A stretch of 64,000 nucleotides of DNA, taken from contig QVRM01001369.1 of NCBI GenBank assembly GCA_003439945.1, positions 625,501 through 689,500 of the forward strand, in the 5' to 3' direction. The notes beneath the pieces were generated by a model that was not told the origin of the DNA, made no database searches, and saw nothing but the letters and a program-made list of their open reading frames with translations. This stretch comes from Dermanyssus gallinae. Lineage: Eukaryota; Arthropoda; Arachnida; Mesostigmata; Dermanyssidae. A program made the position numbers and the translations under genes. Positions 46,141 through 58,200 of this stretch are shown piece after piece (position 1 is the first letter of the stretch; each line of letters starts with the position of its first letter).

Positions 46141-46740
46141 AACGCCAATTAAAAAATCGATCAACAACCAGTTCGATCCATTGCACAGCGTATATCAGCA
46201 AAAGACCACTGCTCTTAACGCCGTTCTTTCTGAGTTAATAACATCTTTCAGGTGGCCTGATGTATTCTGTATTCCTTAATACGTTTGCATGTATCTGCCT
46301 ACATCTATACCTATACAGTCAATGGGCTTGTGGATACGCCGCTATAGGATACGAAAAATAACTAATTGCAAGTTCTATTTTTGGGAAATATAAATATTAT
46401 AGAAACGCCAATATTAGCGGAATAAAAATTGCATCGCAATGCGTCGCCGGCAGCTGACGGTGATTTGTGTAGGACCTATATGGGTAAGCCCGTCTCTCTT
46501 CGTACCACCTTCGCTCAAATTTATGGCACTTTTTCGAAACATCAATATCCGTGTCAAATGTGTCTCGATTAAACGGCGCTGTGATTTTGGTAAGTAAAAG
46601 AAAATGGCACATATAAAGCCCTATTCACGCACAATTATGTTTTATTGATACAGCTAAACGCTGAATGCAGTAGTGTAGAGGCCCCGTGGCATATCATTTC
46701 GTTTCTATCGCAATAGAGACTTTAGGACACATGACTATGA

Positions 46741-46850
46741 AAGACGGCATTGACAATGTTGTGTCGCCCTTGAAGCGAACCCGCGACTCTTACTATTAGA
46801 GTCGCTGGCCATCTTCCTAGTTTCGTTCGGTCAGTAAATACATGCAAAAT
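46741..46850 (-). mobile_element. Possible tRNA-derived SINE fragment
   Basis: On the minus strand a tRNA-like anticodon arm (gcgactctaatagtaagagtcgc) is followed by GGGTTCG and a poor B-box end. The A box is incomplete (gatggcc). Confidence 0.35.
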
Positions 46851-47600
46851 TAAATGAATACTGCGTAAAAAAATGAATACATCTAAATATTAGAAAAAAA
46901 CGTCTGTCCTGTCAACCAGCACAGCGACGCATTCAGCTTCCAAGTAAGCACCTGCTCAGAACTACACATTTATTCATTCCACCCTAAAGACTGGATCTGA
47001 TTAGCTCGATGCGGTGATGTTGTTCAACGTTGTGTCAACCACGAGGACGAAGGTAGTGATTGGCTGCCCCCTTTGATGCTCCGGTCGATGTCCTATCTGA
47101 ATGTAGTTGTACGCATCCTTCCCCGTAGACGAACTACATCCCCGAAAGAAAGGACAACATCCCCGAACCCAGGCGGCACTGTTAGGGCTTGTTTATGTAT
47201 TCCCTGAACGCAAAGAGTGACATTGCTTTCAGCGACGACGTTCGGGAGCTGCTACCGTCGCCAGCGGGATGAGAGATTAAGATAGCCCCGAGTGTTGTTT
47301 CCAATAACGCTGTTGCCACTCCAGGCTGTTTGGAGTGATGCCGCGTAAATGTTGTGCACCTCCTGTGTGCCAGCTAAAGAGAGCTAAGTTATTTGTCATC
47401 GCCTTGTTGTCTTGTTGATGGTGACAAGCTTGAGCAGCAAACGAACTATCAAACATATGTATCCTAGTCACCTAATCTAACAAGTGTTATTTCGTTCCGA
47501 GTTGTGTAAACACGACCTACATCTAAATGCTCAAACCACAATTCATACAATACGATCGTGTACAAGCGTATTCAGAATTTAAAGCTACACAGTACCATCA
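46851..47600. other. Non-coding DNA, nothing recognised
   Basis: Upstream of the recognised part of the mannosidase gene. No motif in the short ORFs. Confidence 0.45.
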
Positions 47601-47606
47601 GTGACG

Positions 47607-48245
47607 GCATCGTCATCATCATCATCATCATCTGACATTCGTTTTCGTGGTATTGGAGGCAACATAATCCACCACATTTACAGGTCATCCAGACACACCG
47701 TCAATCTAACGGCCAATCAGGCCAATCTTCTTGCAGCGGTTGTCGTTGTTGTTGTTGTTGCCGTTGTTGTTGTTTTTGTTGTTGTTGTGTGTTGTTGTTG
47801 TTGTTGCCGCCATGACGATGATGACGACGAGAGTGGCGGCCTTGATCGCCTTGCTGTTGGTGCTACCTTTTTCTTCATGATCGTGGTTCATCATCCTCAC
47901 GAGCTCATCAGGTCGTGATTGTGATGGTAGTCGTTCGTCATCGTCATAGTGCTGGCGTCTTGGATCATCATCTATGAGTGACTCTGACAGCGATGGTGGT
48001 GATAGTGGTGATCATGACGACGACAACGATGATGATGATGATGATAATGAGTGAGGTTACGTGCCGTGATGGTGATGGCGGCGGCGATCACGCTCACCAT
48101 AGTGGTGATCAGCACCGGCCATCAGCTAGAACTCATTTTGCTGATTTTCCTTACGACGACGATCATGACAACGGTAACGGCAGCGTATTATGGCCACGAT
48201 CATGGCGCCTTTTGCTCGTCTCAACAGTGCGGCGAGTAGACACAT
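47607..48245. repeat. Cluster of trinucleotide microsatellites
   Basis: (ATC)n at 47610-47632, (GTT)n-rich 47735-47812, (GAT/GAC) at 47815-47830 and 48010-48050. ORFs here (for example 47601-47918 and 48051-48239 plus, hydrophobic) are low-complexity translations and are not called as genes. Confidence 0.85.
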
Positions 48246-48466
48246 AGCAATTAAGGTATTAGTCGTCATTCTATGTAGTCACGACGATATCGGTGACCGT
48301 CATTGTGATGAGATTGTTGTTTTCTTCAAGTTTTCAACGTGGCTTATTTAACGACACTGCGTTCTAGTTTCACGCTGGAAGTTCGCTTTAGTGGAAACAT
48401 AAACACAATAAACACGGTGAGTAAAAAGAAGAAATACGCACTCAAAGCCTCCCACGAAAACACAAC

Positions 48467-48610
48467 TATATATATATATATATAGATATATATATATATA
48501 TATATATATCGCACATGATTTGAAACATACCAATAACAACGCGGAGCAATCAGCCTAGTTCAAATAATCACCGTCGATATATACGGTATATATATATATA
48601 TATATATATA
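48467..48610. repeat. Two (TA)n clusters
   Basis: Interrupted TA runs at 48467-48510 and 48586-48610. Confidence 0.95.
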
Positions 48611-49256
48611 AAAAGATACATACATACACATATATGAGAAAGCTCATATACATTACTAAAACAAGCCGACCTCATAAGGCTCCTAAATCACCAGTCTCAT
48701 TCAGAAATTAAGGCGTATTTAGACGCAATTTTTTACGCCGCAAACAAAGAGATGCAGTTCGTAAAAGCGTGGTCACCAGACTTCAAAGACACAAAAAGCA
48801 CTACAAAGGTTGTCGCACATCTTGATGATGAGCGAGTGGAAACGAAACCTCCGTAGGCACCGCGTTTGGTAATTATCACGCGATTTTAAAAGCTACCGTA
48901 GCAAACTGCAACATGTAAAGTTTATCAACAGGGAGAAATGTAAAGGTAACGGACCGGGTCTCTACGTCCCGACAACCGAGCCCTGTGGAGTTCCGATATC
49001 ATCCTGCCGCCATAAGGACTTAATCCGTCCAGCCCTAACTGAAACCCCGTCTCCGACCTAAAAGGTCTGACCGAAATCGGGCAACAGTTGTCATGAAGCA
49101 GCCGAGATGAGCGAACGTCTGCAACACAAGACGTGTTAAAGAAGGCTGCAACACAAATCGTGTCTTCTTTAACAACAACAACAACAATCGGTCATCCGCT
49201 GTCATAAGTGAGCTAGAACGAGCAGCGTCAACCGGCTCTTACGAACAAAATTGTTT

Positions 49257-49293
<37 letters not shown>

Positions 49294-50100
49294 GTGACAG
49301 ATCCATGTTGGATCTTGTAATTCGGTTGACGACGGTGGTGAGCAAGACTATTACCAGGATAATAACCAAAGATAGCGGCAATGGTGATCATGCTCACTTT
49401 GCAGACGATCAAGATTATCACGCTTCAAGTTAACTTCATGGATCTCCGTGAGTTGATGATATTTTTGACAGACCTTGTCATGATCATGACTACATAGGTC
49501 TACTGTGAAAGTTAATTTTTTTATATTGAGAGAATCTCCTCATAGACTTATGGGCGTCTGACCACATAGGTATGTTAGGGGAGCCTGATTATGGTAGACA
49601 TGAGACTAAATTAATCTCATCATAGATAGACCTGTCATCATGACTAAAAAGCTCTATAATCGCAATGATAAGGCAATGAGCTAAAGTTAGGGAAGCCCGC
49701 TGACAACGGCCGGCTGGAATACTGTCGATACTCATTTCATAATGAAAATCCTCATTCATGGAGGCTCGATTCCCAACGGCGAACGCAGATTACTGATGTT
49801 CCGTCGCCTATTGACCTCCGAGGCTTGAAAACAAGTTGCGCTAGGTCAGAAGTGGGTTGAAGCATCTCCTTTAGCATCACCATCCTTGTCCACACAAATC
49901 CGCAATGCCGATTCCAATGCTGTTTTGGGAACCGTCACTCTCATATGCCACGAAGCAGTACTTGTAGTTTTGACTTCCAAGCAACACATTAAATGATGAA
50001 ACGCTTATCAGCACTTACTTATAGCCATACTGCAACTGTATCGTCGTCACGATACAGCAACCCATAATTAAAACTCGATAGCTGTCAACCATCAGGTATA
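48611..50100. other. Non-coding DNA with one (TA)n array
   Basis: (TA)n at 49262-49291. A 10-bp stem (gttaaagaag/cttctttaac) lies at 49135-49172. Nothing else recognised. Confidence 0.45.
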
Positions 50101-50222
50101 GAAGTACGTGTCAGATCTGGCCGCAAGTACGTTAATTAGCATGTTAAGCCACCATGCAAACTGGGTAATATGTCCACACCTGTCAGCTACTGCTACCGCT
50201 ATGCACGCCTTGCGAGAGGGTG

Positions 50223-50266
50223 CTGAACAGATAGATAGACGTTCCATTATCTATCTATCTGTTCAG
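50223..50266. other. Perfect 17-bp hairpin
   Basis: Arms 50223-50239 and 50250-50266 (ctgaacagatagataga and its complement) around a 10-nt loop. The arms contain short GATA units, so slippage may have helped to form it. Confidence 0.9.
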
Positions 50267-50408
50267 ATAGACACGGGACTGTCAGCTAGGCGCCACGTGC
50301 TGGTGAACGTGCAATGGAAAGGGTAGATACGAGTAGGCACGAGAAACGTCTAGATGATAAAGCCTGGGTAAATAGAGTCTTATATATATAATGTATATAT
50401 ATTTATCA

Positions 50409-50553
50409 AGTTGACGAGGCCATCTTTTCCCATTGTGTAAAGAGAAATTGCAAAAAGACTGAATGGTCAATGCGTCCAATTCGTCGTCAAGAAAAACAAA
50501 CGAATCATCACGGTAAATTGGTTGCTTTCTAAAATGGTATGTACATGCTTCTT

Positions 50554-50621
<68 letters not shown>

Positions 50622-50745
50622 CTAGAAAGAAAAAAACATTCGATCGTAATGATTCGTTTGTTTTTCTTGACACTGAACGAATTGAACATTTAGTGTTTTT
50701 GCAATTTGTCTTCACACAATGGAAGAAGACGGCCTCGTCAACGTG
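50409..50745. repeat. Imperfect inverted repeat with a (TA)n centre
   Basis: Arm one, about 50409-50530 (gttgacgaggccatcttt ... caagaaaaacaaacgaatca), matches the reverse complement of arm two, about 50640-50745, with several substitutions. The centre, 50556-50621, is (TA)n with one C. Open frames on both strands read similar peptides (HGKR/TQWKK, SFVFLD) because of the inversion. Confidence 0.85.
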
Positions 50746-50749
50746 ATGA

Positions 50750-51743
50750 GTCCAAATCTATCAAACATTTTTCTTACTCGTATTATTCAAATTCGTAAAA
50801 ACTACACGCACTACTTCTAAATGGGTAGCGAAATCGTTTCGCTATAACAGAGACTAGCGGTTGTTTTTTTATTGTTTGTGCGCGGTTTCGATTAGAATGT
50901 AGCACAGGTGGCATTTTAACAGTTGAGGCTGTCCGAGCGACCCGCTGCTATCAGCGATCGATCCGAGCCCTTCTTTTAGTAACAAAAACGGACGCCTGTC
51001 TACCAGCCTGCCAACTGTGCTTGACAACGCCAGTAGCAATGCTGCATTGTTTTAAAATTCATTTGGCATGATTCGCAGATAACAAGGGATAGTGGGATGT
51101 GCCGATTATTGGATGTGTGTCTATATTTACTCACGTATATGTATGCATACACCCAGGTATATGTATGTAGTTATAAATGAATTTGTCTGTTATAGGTTCT
51201 GTTTTCTAGGAGGCGCAGTATTTCTTGAATAATGCAGGGCTGATCCTACCAACCTAGAAACGATACATTGGCCTACGAGGAACAGCCCGCGCCGATTTTC
51301 CGGGAAACGTTTTTGAGAGAAAGGGAGAGGGCGGGGAAATAGAAGCGACTTATTGAATTTACTCCAATCGTACTCATTGACCTGTTGAAACTTTAATAAC
51401 GAGATAATTCGCATTGCGCCTTGCGCGGGATCATAAAAGGGGCTACTGCCTGTACTAGCTGTGTCAGAGACGGTAGATAAGCTGTATAGGTCGTTCACTA
51501 TCTCCGGTATAGAAGAAGAAGTGGATCAGACTTAGGCTTAGAGCTGCACGCCAGCTCGTGAGTAGCTCAAGAGTCTTCTTGCGTAACCTGACAGAATTCT
51601 CATAAAAGCGGCGCTTACGAACAACGAAGCGATCTGTTGCACTTCTACCATGTCCCGCACAGGGTGCTGCTGCTGCCGCCGAGGTATTATCGGGGTCGAC
51701 TCGTGCCACTCCCAGTTGTTCCTAAAAACAACACCACAGCTCC

Positions 51744-51745
<2 letters not shown>
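50750..51745. other. Non-coding DNA, nothing recognised
   Basis: Short ORFs only (for example 51190-51498 minus) without motif. Confidence 0.45.
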
Positions 51746-51746
<1 letters not shown>

Positions 51747-51780
<34 letters not shown>

Positions 51781-51885
51781 ATTCTAATGTTTAAAGCGGT
51801 ACCGAGAATCTCTCTATATCCTTCTATGTATATATATATATATATATCAGCTTCTTGCCTGTGATTATAATATCAGGATAAATAA

Positions 51886-51975
<90 letters not shown>
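51747..51975. repeat. (TA)n cluster
   Basis: Runs at 51747-51778, 51829-51847 and 51889-51975, the last about 86 bp with one G interruption. Confidence 0.97.
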
Positions 51976-51978
<3 letters not shown>

Positions 51979-52164
51979 TATATGATGAACATCCCATATA
52001 AGTAGAAACCTTTATCAATAAAAGTAGCAAAGTAGCAACCGCATCAGTAGTCGTAGGGATGGCTGACTAGCTCTTTTACATAACGTCGTGTGGCCGCAGG
52101 AACTATTCATCAAGTTCCGCGTTCTAGCGTGTCCGGCGCGCGCGCGTGGCGCGACTGGCGTTCC

Positions 52165-52480
52165 TAGCTAGCAAGCACAACAGCAGTTGCAACAATAGCA
52201 TAGCAATAACGAGGACAACATCAACGGAAACAACAGCAACAACAAAAACAACTACATCAGCAGGAACAACAACAACTACATCGACAAAGAGAAGAACAAC
52301 AACAACATCGACAACAAGAGCAACAAAAACATCGACAACAACAACATCAACAACCATATTGACAAGAAGGAGAAGAAGAAGAAAAGCAACAACAAAAACA
52401 ACAACAACAACAACAATCACCACAACATCGACAAGAAGAACAACTACATCAACAGGAACAATAAAAACATCAAAATCTTC
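52165..52480. repeat. (CAA)n-rich imperfect microsatellite, about 300 bp
   Basis: Mostly CAA/ACA units with CAT, GAA and GCA variants. It yields a Thr-rich plus ORF and a Val-rich minus ORF, both artefacts. Confidence 0.95.
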
Positions 52481-52552
52481 ATCAACGTCATCGTTAGGCG
52501 TCGGCGGCGGAAAGTGGCTGGACTAGTAACAGCGGATTAGCTCTGTTGTGAT

Positions 52553-52662
52553 CTGCTTGTGGCCCCACTGTGGTTGGTCTAGGTGGGCCCGCAGGAGGGC
52601 GTGTGCCTCATCGACATGCGTGTTGCGAACCGAGGTATTATCCTTAAAATCCTTCTGAAACC
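52553..52662 (-). CDS. Weak candidate exon, unrecognised
   Basis: On the minus strand, after an acceptor-like ccaggtttcag, the frame reads KDFKDNTSVRNTHVDEAHAL, LRAHLDQPQWGHKQITTELI and stops. The composition is coding-like, but there is no family match and only one border. Low confidence. Confidence 0.15.
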
Positions 52663-52782
52663 TGGCCGGCCATCCATCCATACATCCCTCCACCCACTAG
52701 CACCATCATGACATGCATCGTTGTTAGTCTGACCGGAGCGTTCACTTGGACACTAGCAGTGTGTGTGTGTGTGGTAATGCTG

Positions 52783-52848
52783 CGATGGCGCTACTTTTGC
52801 TCATGCTGCTGGTACCGGTGGCAGCCAGAATCCTAGATAGATACAGTT
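52783..52848 (+). CDS. Weak candidate signal-peptide first exon
   Basis: The plus frame MALLLLMLLVPVAARILDRY starts at an ATG in the context gctgcgATGG and stops 66 nt later unless spliced. GT sites at 52812 and 52818 are possible donors. It lies in the GC-richer zone and is preceded by (GT)n. No downstream exon is identified, so this is only a possibility. Confidence 0.15.
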
Positions 52849-53325
52849 GATTGCTATAGATCTAGTTGAGTGCCTAGTTGAGTCTGGTGACGCTCGCTGA
52901 ACGATCGATCTGATACCTCAGCGTAGTGCATCCTTGACCGCCGTGCCGACGTCTCCTTCGGCTTGCTGGCGACCTGCCTTAGCGGTCATCGTTATCGTAG
53001 TGCAACCGAAAGCTACGGAAGCCCGTTGCTCCTGTGTGTTAAAGTTTGTTTTTGTGCTGTCGTTCCTGATTTGTTTTTCTTGTTGGCACAACGTTGTTGC
53101 AACTATTTAAACCCAGTGCACCTCCTACTGCAAGCTGTTACTCGGCTTGTAGCTGTGTTTATCACTGATGTTATCGCAATCGTGCGCTAAGCGTTGTTTT
53201 GTTTGATGGCGGTGCGTTTTCCAAAACGACACATCATGAAAATGTCTTTGTTTTTTTATAATTAAATGTGTGCTGTTGTGACTTTTACTAGCACTACGAT
53301 TGCAGTCTTATGTTGTATTCAATTA

Positions 53326-53326
53326 A

Positions 53327-53359
<33 letters not shown>

Positions 53360-53360
53360 C
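53326..53360. repeat. (ATT)n microsatellite
   Basis: About 11 ATT units. Confidence 0.95.
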
Positions 53361-53544
53361 ACTCTAACTAGTTCGCTGCTGCAACCCTAGCGATATTGGT
53401 ATGTGTGTGTTCCGCTCTCACAACCGGGGTGAGACCTATGTGGAACAATATATATAGTTGTTGCTAAACGCAGCGGAAACAAAAACAGCTAACGCGCGTA
53501 ACGCCTAACAACTCCGCGTATATCCGCATATTCGATGCCAAAAA

Positions 53545-53593
53545 ATATATATATATATATATGCGATTGGCACTTTGCAGTAAGGTCAATTGA

Positions 53594-53631
<38 letters not shown>
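53545..53631. repeat. Two (TA)n runs
   Basis: 53545-53562 and 53598-53631. Confidence 0.95.
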
Positions 53632-53632
<1 letters not shown>

Positions 53633-53703
53633 TACTTAGTTATCATCTTCTCATTTATTGACCAAAAAGGTATATTACATGTCATATGATTTAAAAACAA
53701 TGG

Positions 53704-54015
53704 TTAATTAGTTGCTTTCCCTTGCCAACCGTCGTAGGCTATCGAAGCTCTTGCACCCCTCGAAATGATATCGGGGGCAATGCTGAAGGCAATGTCTACA
53801 TATACAGGTTGCTTGCGGCTCATGAAAGTCTCTTCGCGAACAAAGCTGGTGATGGAGGCCATGCACAGCGTATCGAGTGATGACATGTCGGAGGTCCTGC
53901 AGGGGTTCCTTCCAAGCAGAGGATGTCATGGCTCGAGTTCGGTAGAAATCCGTGGGGATTTCGCGCATCTTCTCTGCGAAGGTAGTCCTGAACGATTGAA
54001 GATCAGGTTACTTAG
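53704..54015. other. Open reading frames on both strands, unrecognised
   Basis: On the minus strand an acceptor-like aatcgttcag at about 53993 with a branch-like ctaag upstream opens a frame (FAEKMREIPTDFYRTRA, LQDLRHVITRYAVHGLHHQL, a Cys-rich CICRHCLQHC) to a stop at 53708. A second minus frame and a plus frame are also open. Balanced composition suggests real or once-real coding sequence, possibly a terminal exon or a retroelement piece. I cannot choose the frame or name a family. Confidence 0.25.
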
Positions 54016-56470
54016 TTATACCACACAGATGGTGAAACGAAGTTTTACTTATACTAGTCGTAGTAGCAGTCGCAGTGATAGAGAAGAAAATGGTCGTGGC
54101 AGTGGTCGATATGTTGCGAGCCGTGACGATAAAGCCTCTTAACGGCGGAATTTGCATCAAATGGAGATATCGTACAGATGTGTCGTACACATGCCGACGG
54201 CTGGCCATCATCAACACTAGCAGGATTATTGCCACCACCACCACCACCATCATCATCAGAATGATCATTTCAGATCGTCCTCGCCGAAGTGTTCCGAAGC
54301 AAGACTTTTGAACAAGACGCCAACCCGCCAGACTACATCTCCATTTCGTTACGACACACGACGAGCTACGGCGACGCCGATGGGGTATTCTGTGCAATTG
54401 ACGCTCTGAGAGAATGCAGCAACAGTAACAACACCACCACCATCTTGTGAAGTTGAAGAAATGTGATTTGTGCCCTACACTGGTCCGCCTCGCTGCCCGA
54501 TTACAGCAGCAGCAGCTCGTAGCAGTAGTCCTGGTTGGTATTGTAGACCTGCTAGTAGTGGTAGTGTTGGCTAGCGGGATAGTACGGGAAGCGCGAGTAA
54601 ATCGCGCGCTGAGGTTCGAGCTGTTTCGAAGCGTCAACGACGTTTATATGGCGCCCACTAGGCTATGTCACGGTGCTAGGGCAATCGTAGATCGACAACA
54701 TCGACAACATCTGTCTGCGCGACAAGACTCGGCGTTTGCGCCGACGAATCCCCTTGCGGATAGTCGGCCCATCTGATCTTAGTACTCGCTCTCCCGACGC
54801 TGTTGTTTTGCAGCTAAACGCAGCTGACACCTGTGCCGATGATGCGCAGTCGTACAACTGACAAATATGGCAAGCACGTCGCTCAGGCAGGCTCATCAAA
54901 ACCTCGGCGTCATCAGCGCAAACCTCGGCCTGTATTTCGGCTTCGTGTGCAGAGGCACAAAGATACGCTTCCCGTGTCCCGTAATCCGGTAACAAAAACG
55001 AAAACAAACGACCTGACGAAATGTGAAGACGTGCAGCGAGCGATCAACATTGACGAGTCGCACGACAAAGCACCTACCTACAGCTACGCTCAGGTTGACT
55101 CGCTCTACCATCGACCGTCCAAGATACTCCCAGTGATTGACGATTACTGTGGGGGGATTGCTGCGAGACAGAGATTGGGAGAGATAGAAGAAGAAAGAGA
55201 GTGGGGGGAGGAAGGATGGAAAGTAACACGCAGCTTGAACTGTATACACCGTCTGTTAAAAAAACACACATAAAGCATCATATGTAGAATGCACACCGAA
55301 TGCGAGCGCACCGAGTTCGCGACAATACGCGGTAGACGTCGTTCCGTTTCTGCTAGAGGGGCTAGCGAAGACTAGGGACCGTTTGGGGGGTCTATATGCT
55401 TGCGCGCCGACACGCGCAGTGTGGAAGATGTGACGAGCGACATCAGTCTTCATTCTTAGCGCCATCACCATCATCATCATCAACATAATGAGTGTAGCAG
55501 CAACAACAACAACAACAACAACAACAAAAAAGGTCACTAGGTACTTATCTGCATTCAGGAAAATGCCATTGCGCTGTAAAGACTCCCTTCTCCTTAATTG
55601 TGGTTTGTTGCTAGCGTTCGGCTTCGCCCCAGTGAGACGCAGGTCACTCGCGATATTATTATTATTGTTGTTGCTGTTGTTGTTGCTGCTTCTGCAGCTA
55701 TTACTGTTGTTGTTGTTGTTGCTGCTGCTGGTGCTTTCACCGTTGTTCTGGCAGCATTGTTATTGTTGCAGCGACGACGACGACGACTACAACAACTATC
55801 ATTATTATGATTATTATTATTGTAATGGTGATTACTTGGTGGTTGGCTGTTTGCGTCGAGGTGTTGTGCGCGCGAGCCTGTGTTCCACCTTCTCCTCCTG
55901 TTTCTGCTACTACTGCTGCTGCTGCTGCTGTTGTGATGTAGGTTATTCAGCGGCAATGGCGTCATCACCATCACCACCACCACCACCACAACCGCCATCA
56001 TCCTCATCATCGCTGCCTCCGCCGCTGGCATCGCCATCTGCGTGTTGGATTCGCCCTGCCAGAAAGATGAAGCTTGAACACAGACAGACACGGAGTCGCA
56101 CTCAGATGGCCGGCAGACCCTTGTTGTTGACCGATGGGGGCTCACGAGAGAGGGAGGGAGGGAGGGAGGAAGGGAAGGGGGTGGGGTGAGATGGGGTGAT
56201 ACGAAGATGACGGTGGTGCCGCTGTCAACGACGACCGCCGCCGCTGTCGACGATGGTGATGACGGTGACGCCGAGGGCGCTGGTGATGGCCACAACCGGG
56301 GTTTGGCTCAGCAGCAGTAGCAGCTGCAGCAGGGGGTCACCCGCCACGACGGCCAGACACGAACGGTCGCTGACGGGGGGAGACCCAGCCGACGGGGGGA
56401 GAGCCGGCGGACGGCCGGGCCGAACGAACGAAGCCACAAACAAGGCACCAACCAACCAATGGACGGCATG
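54016..56470. other. GC-richer region rich in trinucleotide repeats
   Basis: (CCA/CAT) at 54228-54258, (CAT)n at 55461-55483, (CAA)n at 55497-55528, (ATT/GTT/GCT) at 55654-55735, (GAC) at 55776-55785, (TGC)n at 55910-55935, (CAC/CAT) at 55966-56010, and a purine run at 56145-56180. ORFs of up to 233 codons on both strands follow the repeats and are not genes. A CpG-rich first exon or promoter (for example of the mannosidase gene) could lie here, but none is identifiable. Confidence 0.5.
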
Positions 56471-56648
56471 AATGAATGGTTGAACGGGCCACTCCGAGCG
56501 TTCCGTTCAGTCGCTCACTGTATGAACACTGTTAGTTGCCTGTCTGTTGACGCGGTCGTTGTTGTTGTTGCTGTTGTTTCTGTCGTCGTGAATGCCACTT
56601 TCTTGCCACTATGGAGACTCTACTGTTCTTGTCCTGTATATATCGCCT

Positions 56649-56650
<2 letters not shown>

Positions 56651-56685
<35 letters not shown>

Positions 56686-56700
56686 TATATATATATACAT
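56651..56700. repeat. (TA)n microsatellite
   Basis: 56651-56683 plus a shorter block to 56697. Confidence 0.95.
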
Positions 56701-57139
56701 ACATATTTATAAGCGGAGTCTAATCAGAAATGCTGGTAGGTGGTGGGTATCAAACATCGGTCTCTCGCAATCACACATTTTGTGAAATGATGTTCGGCCA
56801 GTCACATCAGCATACCAAACATCTGTAATATCACGTTCACTTCTAAACACAACATCCCTAATCCATTCGTTTAAAAACGTGCTTATTTTGACGCAGTCTA
56901 CAACCTCTCAAGTTCGACCAAACTGGCTCTGTACACCCTGTGTAAATGCTCGCAATATGTAGAAGCGTTATCGTTACAGCTATAACTAACGTTGTTGTTA
57001 CAGCTAACGATGTGAGTTCGACTTCATACGCAATTTTTTTACATACTTGTCGCAGTTAATCTTGGCGGCAATGCTCTTAGAGAAAGTGTTGCAATGTTAA
57101 GGTCCTCTAAATAATTGCCTGTTTTGCTAAATATTACAA

Positions 57140-57205
57140 TATAGATCCGTGACTACACATTCACGCGAAGACAATTGTTCATTTCAGGGTGCTAGCTAAC
57201 AAAGT
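57140..57205 (+). mobile_element. LINE family A 3' UTR-like fragment
   Basis: The phrase ccgtgactacacattcacgcgaagacaatt closely follows the 3' UTR of family A copy 3 (17060-17110: cccgtgaccacacgttcgcg...). No coding part is visible upstream, so this is a severely truncated copy. Confidence 0.5.
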
Positions 57206-57615
57206 TATATAGAGAATAATACTCGTTTTATGCATTTGCGCTGATGGAGACATAACTTCTGTTACTCGCGACCACGTGACTTTATGAGGCTGTAGCAGTC
57301 TCGTACGACACGCGCAGCGGGTTGTTCCGTTTGCCACAATTTGCTTTGTGTGAAGTACAGCGGCCAAATATATGCATACGCGTGCTTATGATCTCGTTAA
57401 ACGTCGTTCAATCTCAACTTAGTTAACAATCAAATAGTTCACAAACAGTCGCTACAAGTGGAGCATACCGTCCGGCACGACATAATCACTCTGAGGGCTC
57501 CGACTCGCTGAGGTCGGCGCAAGCGATTCCACTTCGTTGCGGTTGTTAAAGTGTCAAAAGGCTAGATTAAAGATCCGCATAGTGTGACTGACTCGGCCAC
57601 GGACATGACGATGCG

Positions 57616-58200
57616 TCATTTAGTGTGCCGAGACCCAAAGGTGTTGGGTATGAGGCGTACAAAGGCATTGATCATTTTGAAGGCGTTCTCCATTGCCCGG
57701 CGCAGGTGAGAGGTACCTCGGAGAACCCGGTCATGAAATACTTCGAGGAACCTTGCCGTGTTAACGACCCGGCTTATCAGAAGAACTGTCTGGCTCTTGA
57801 CAGGAGCTAAGACAAGTCGTGCTTTCCACATCCAGTACGCAATGTCAAACGCATGATGGACTTAGTATACACGCATCGCCCGGAGAGACTTTGCGAGATT
57901 CGATCTCAAAAGAACTCGTGACAGGTATACGTCAAGGCGTTCGATCTCTACTGAGGTTTCAACCATCTTTACTCGTGACTTTTGCCTAAGCACAAAAAAA
58001 ATGTCTGCTTCTTGGCCAGACTGTGATCGGTTCAGTGCTAGCCCAAGTTTTTCAAGAAATCCACTGAACAGCATCTTTAGCAATTCTGAATAACCTAAGG
58101 ACGACCAGAAGACTAAATGAAAAGTAACTGGGATTGGCCTAGAGATACCCGCGTTATTCAATAACCGTTGATTATCATGATTCAAATCCGTCTGTAGGTA
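57616..58200 (-). mobile_element. R1-type LINE fragment, RT thumb region
   Basis: On the minus strand: EKLGLALNRSQSG and KMVETSVEIERLDVYLSRVL near 58040-57930, then across a frame change VVNTARFLEVFHDRVLRG and RRAMENAFKMINAFVRLIPN near 57750-57650. N-x-x-R-F/Y-L-x-V-x-x-D-R ... H-L-R ... L-x-P-N is the thumb pattern of R1-type RT. Both ends are truncated. Confidence 0.7.

Noticed and set aside
52146..52526. Thr-rich plus ORF
   Set aside because: It is the translation of the (CAA)n-type microsatellite.
54008..54637. 209-codon minus ORF
   Set aside because: Thr/Cys/Trp/Val-rich translation of repeats, overlapped by other equally open frames; no family resemblance.
55488..56295. Two 233-codon ORFs on opposite strands
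   Set aside because: Both are Leu/Val/Pro/Ser runs from trinucleotide repeats and mirror each other.
56225..56455. Minus ORF with a Leu-rich stretch as the missing mannosidase signal exon
   Set aside because: The hydrophobic run is from a CAG-type repeat and no C-G-Y-E plus donor follows.
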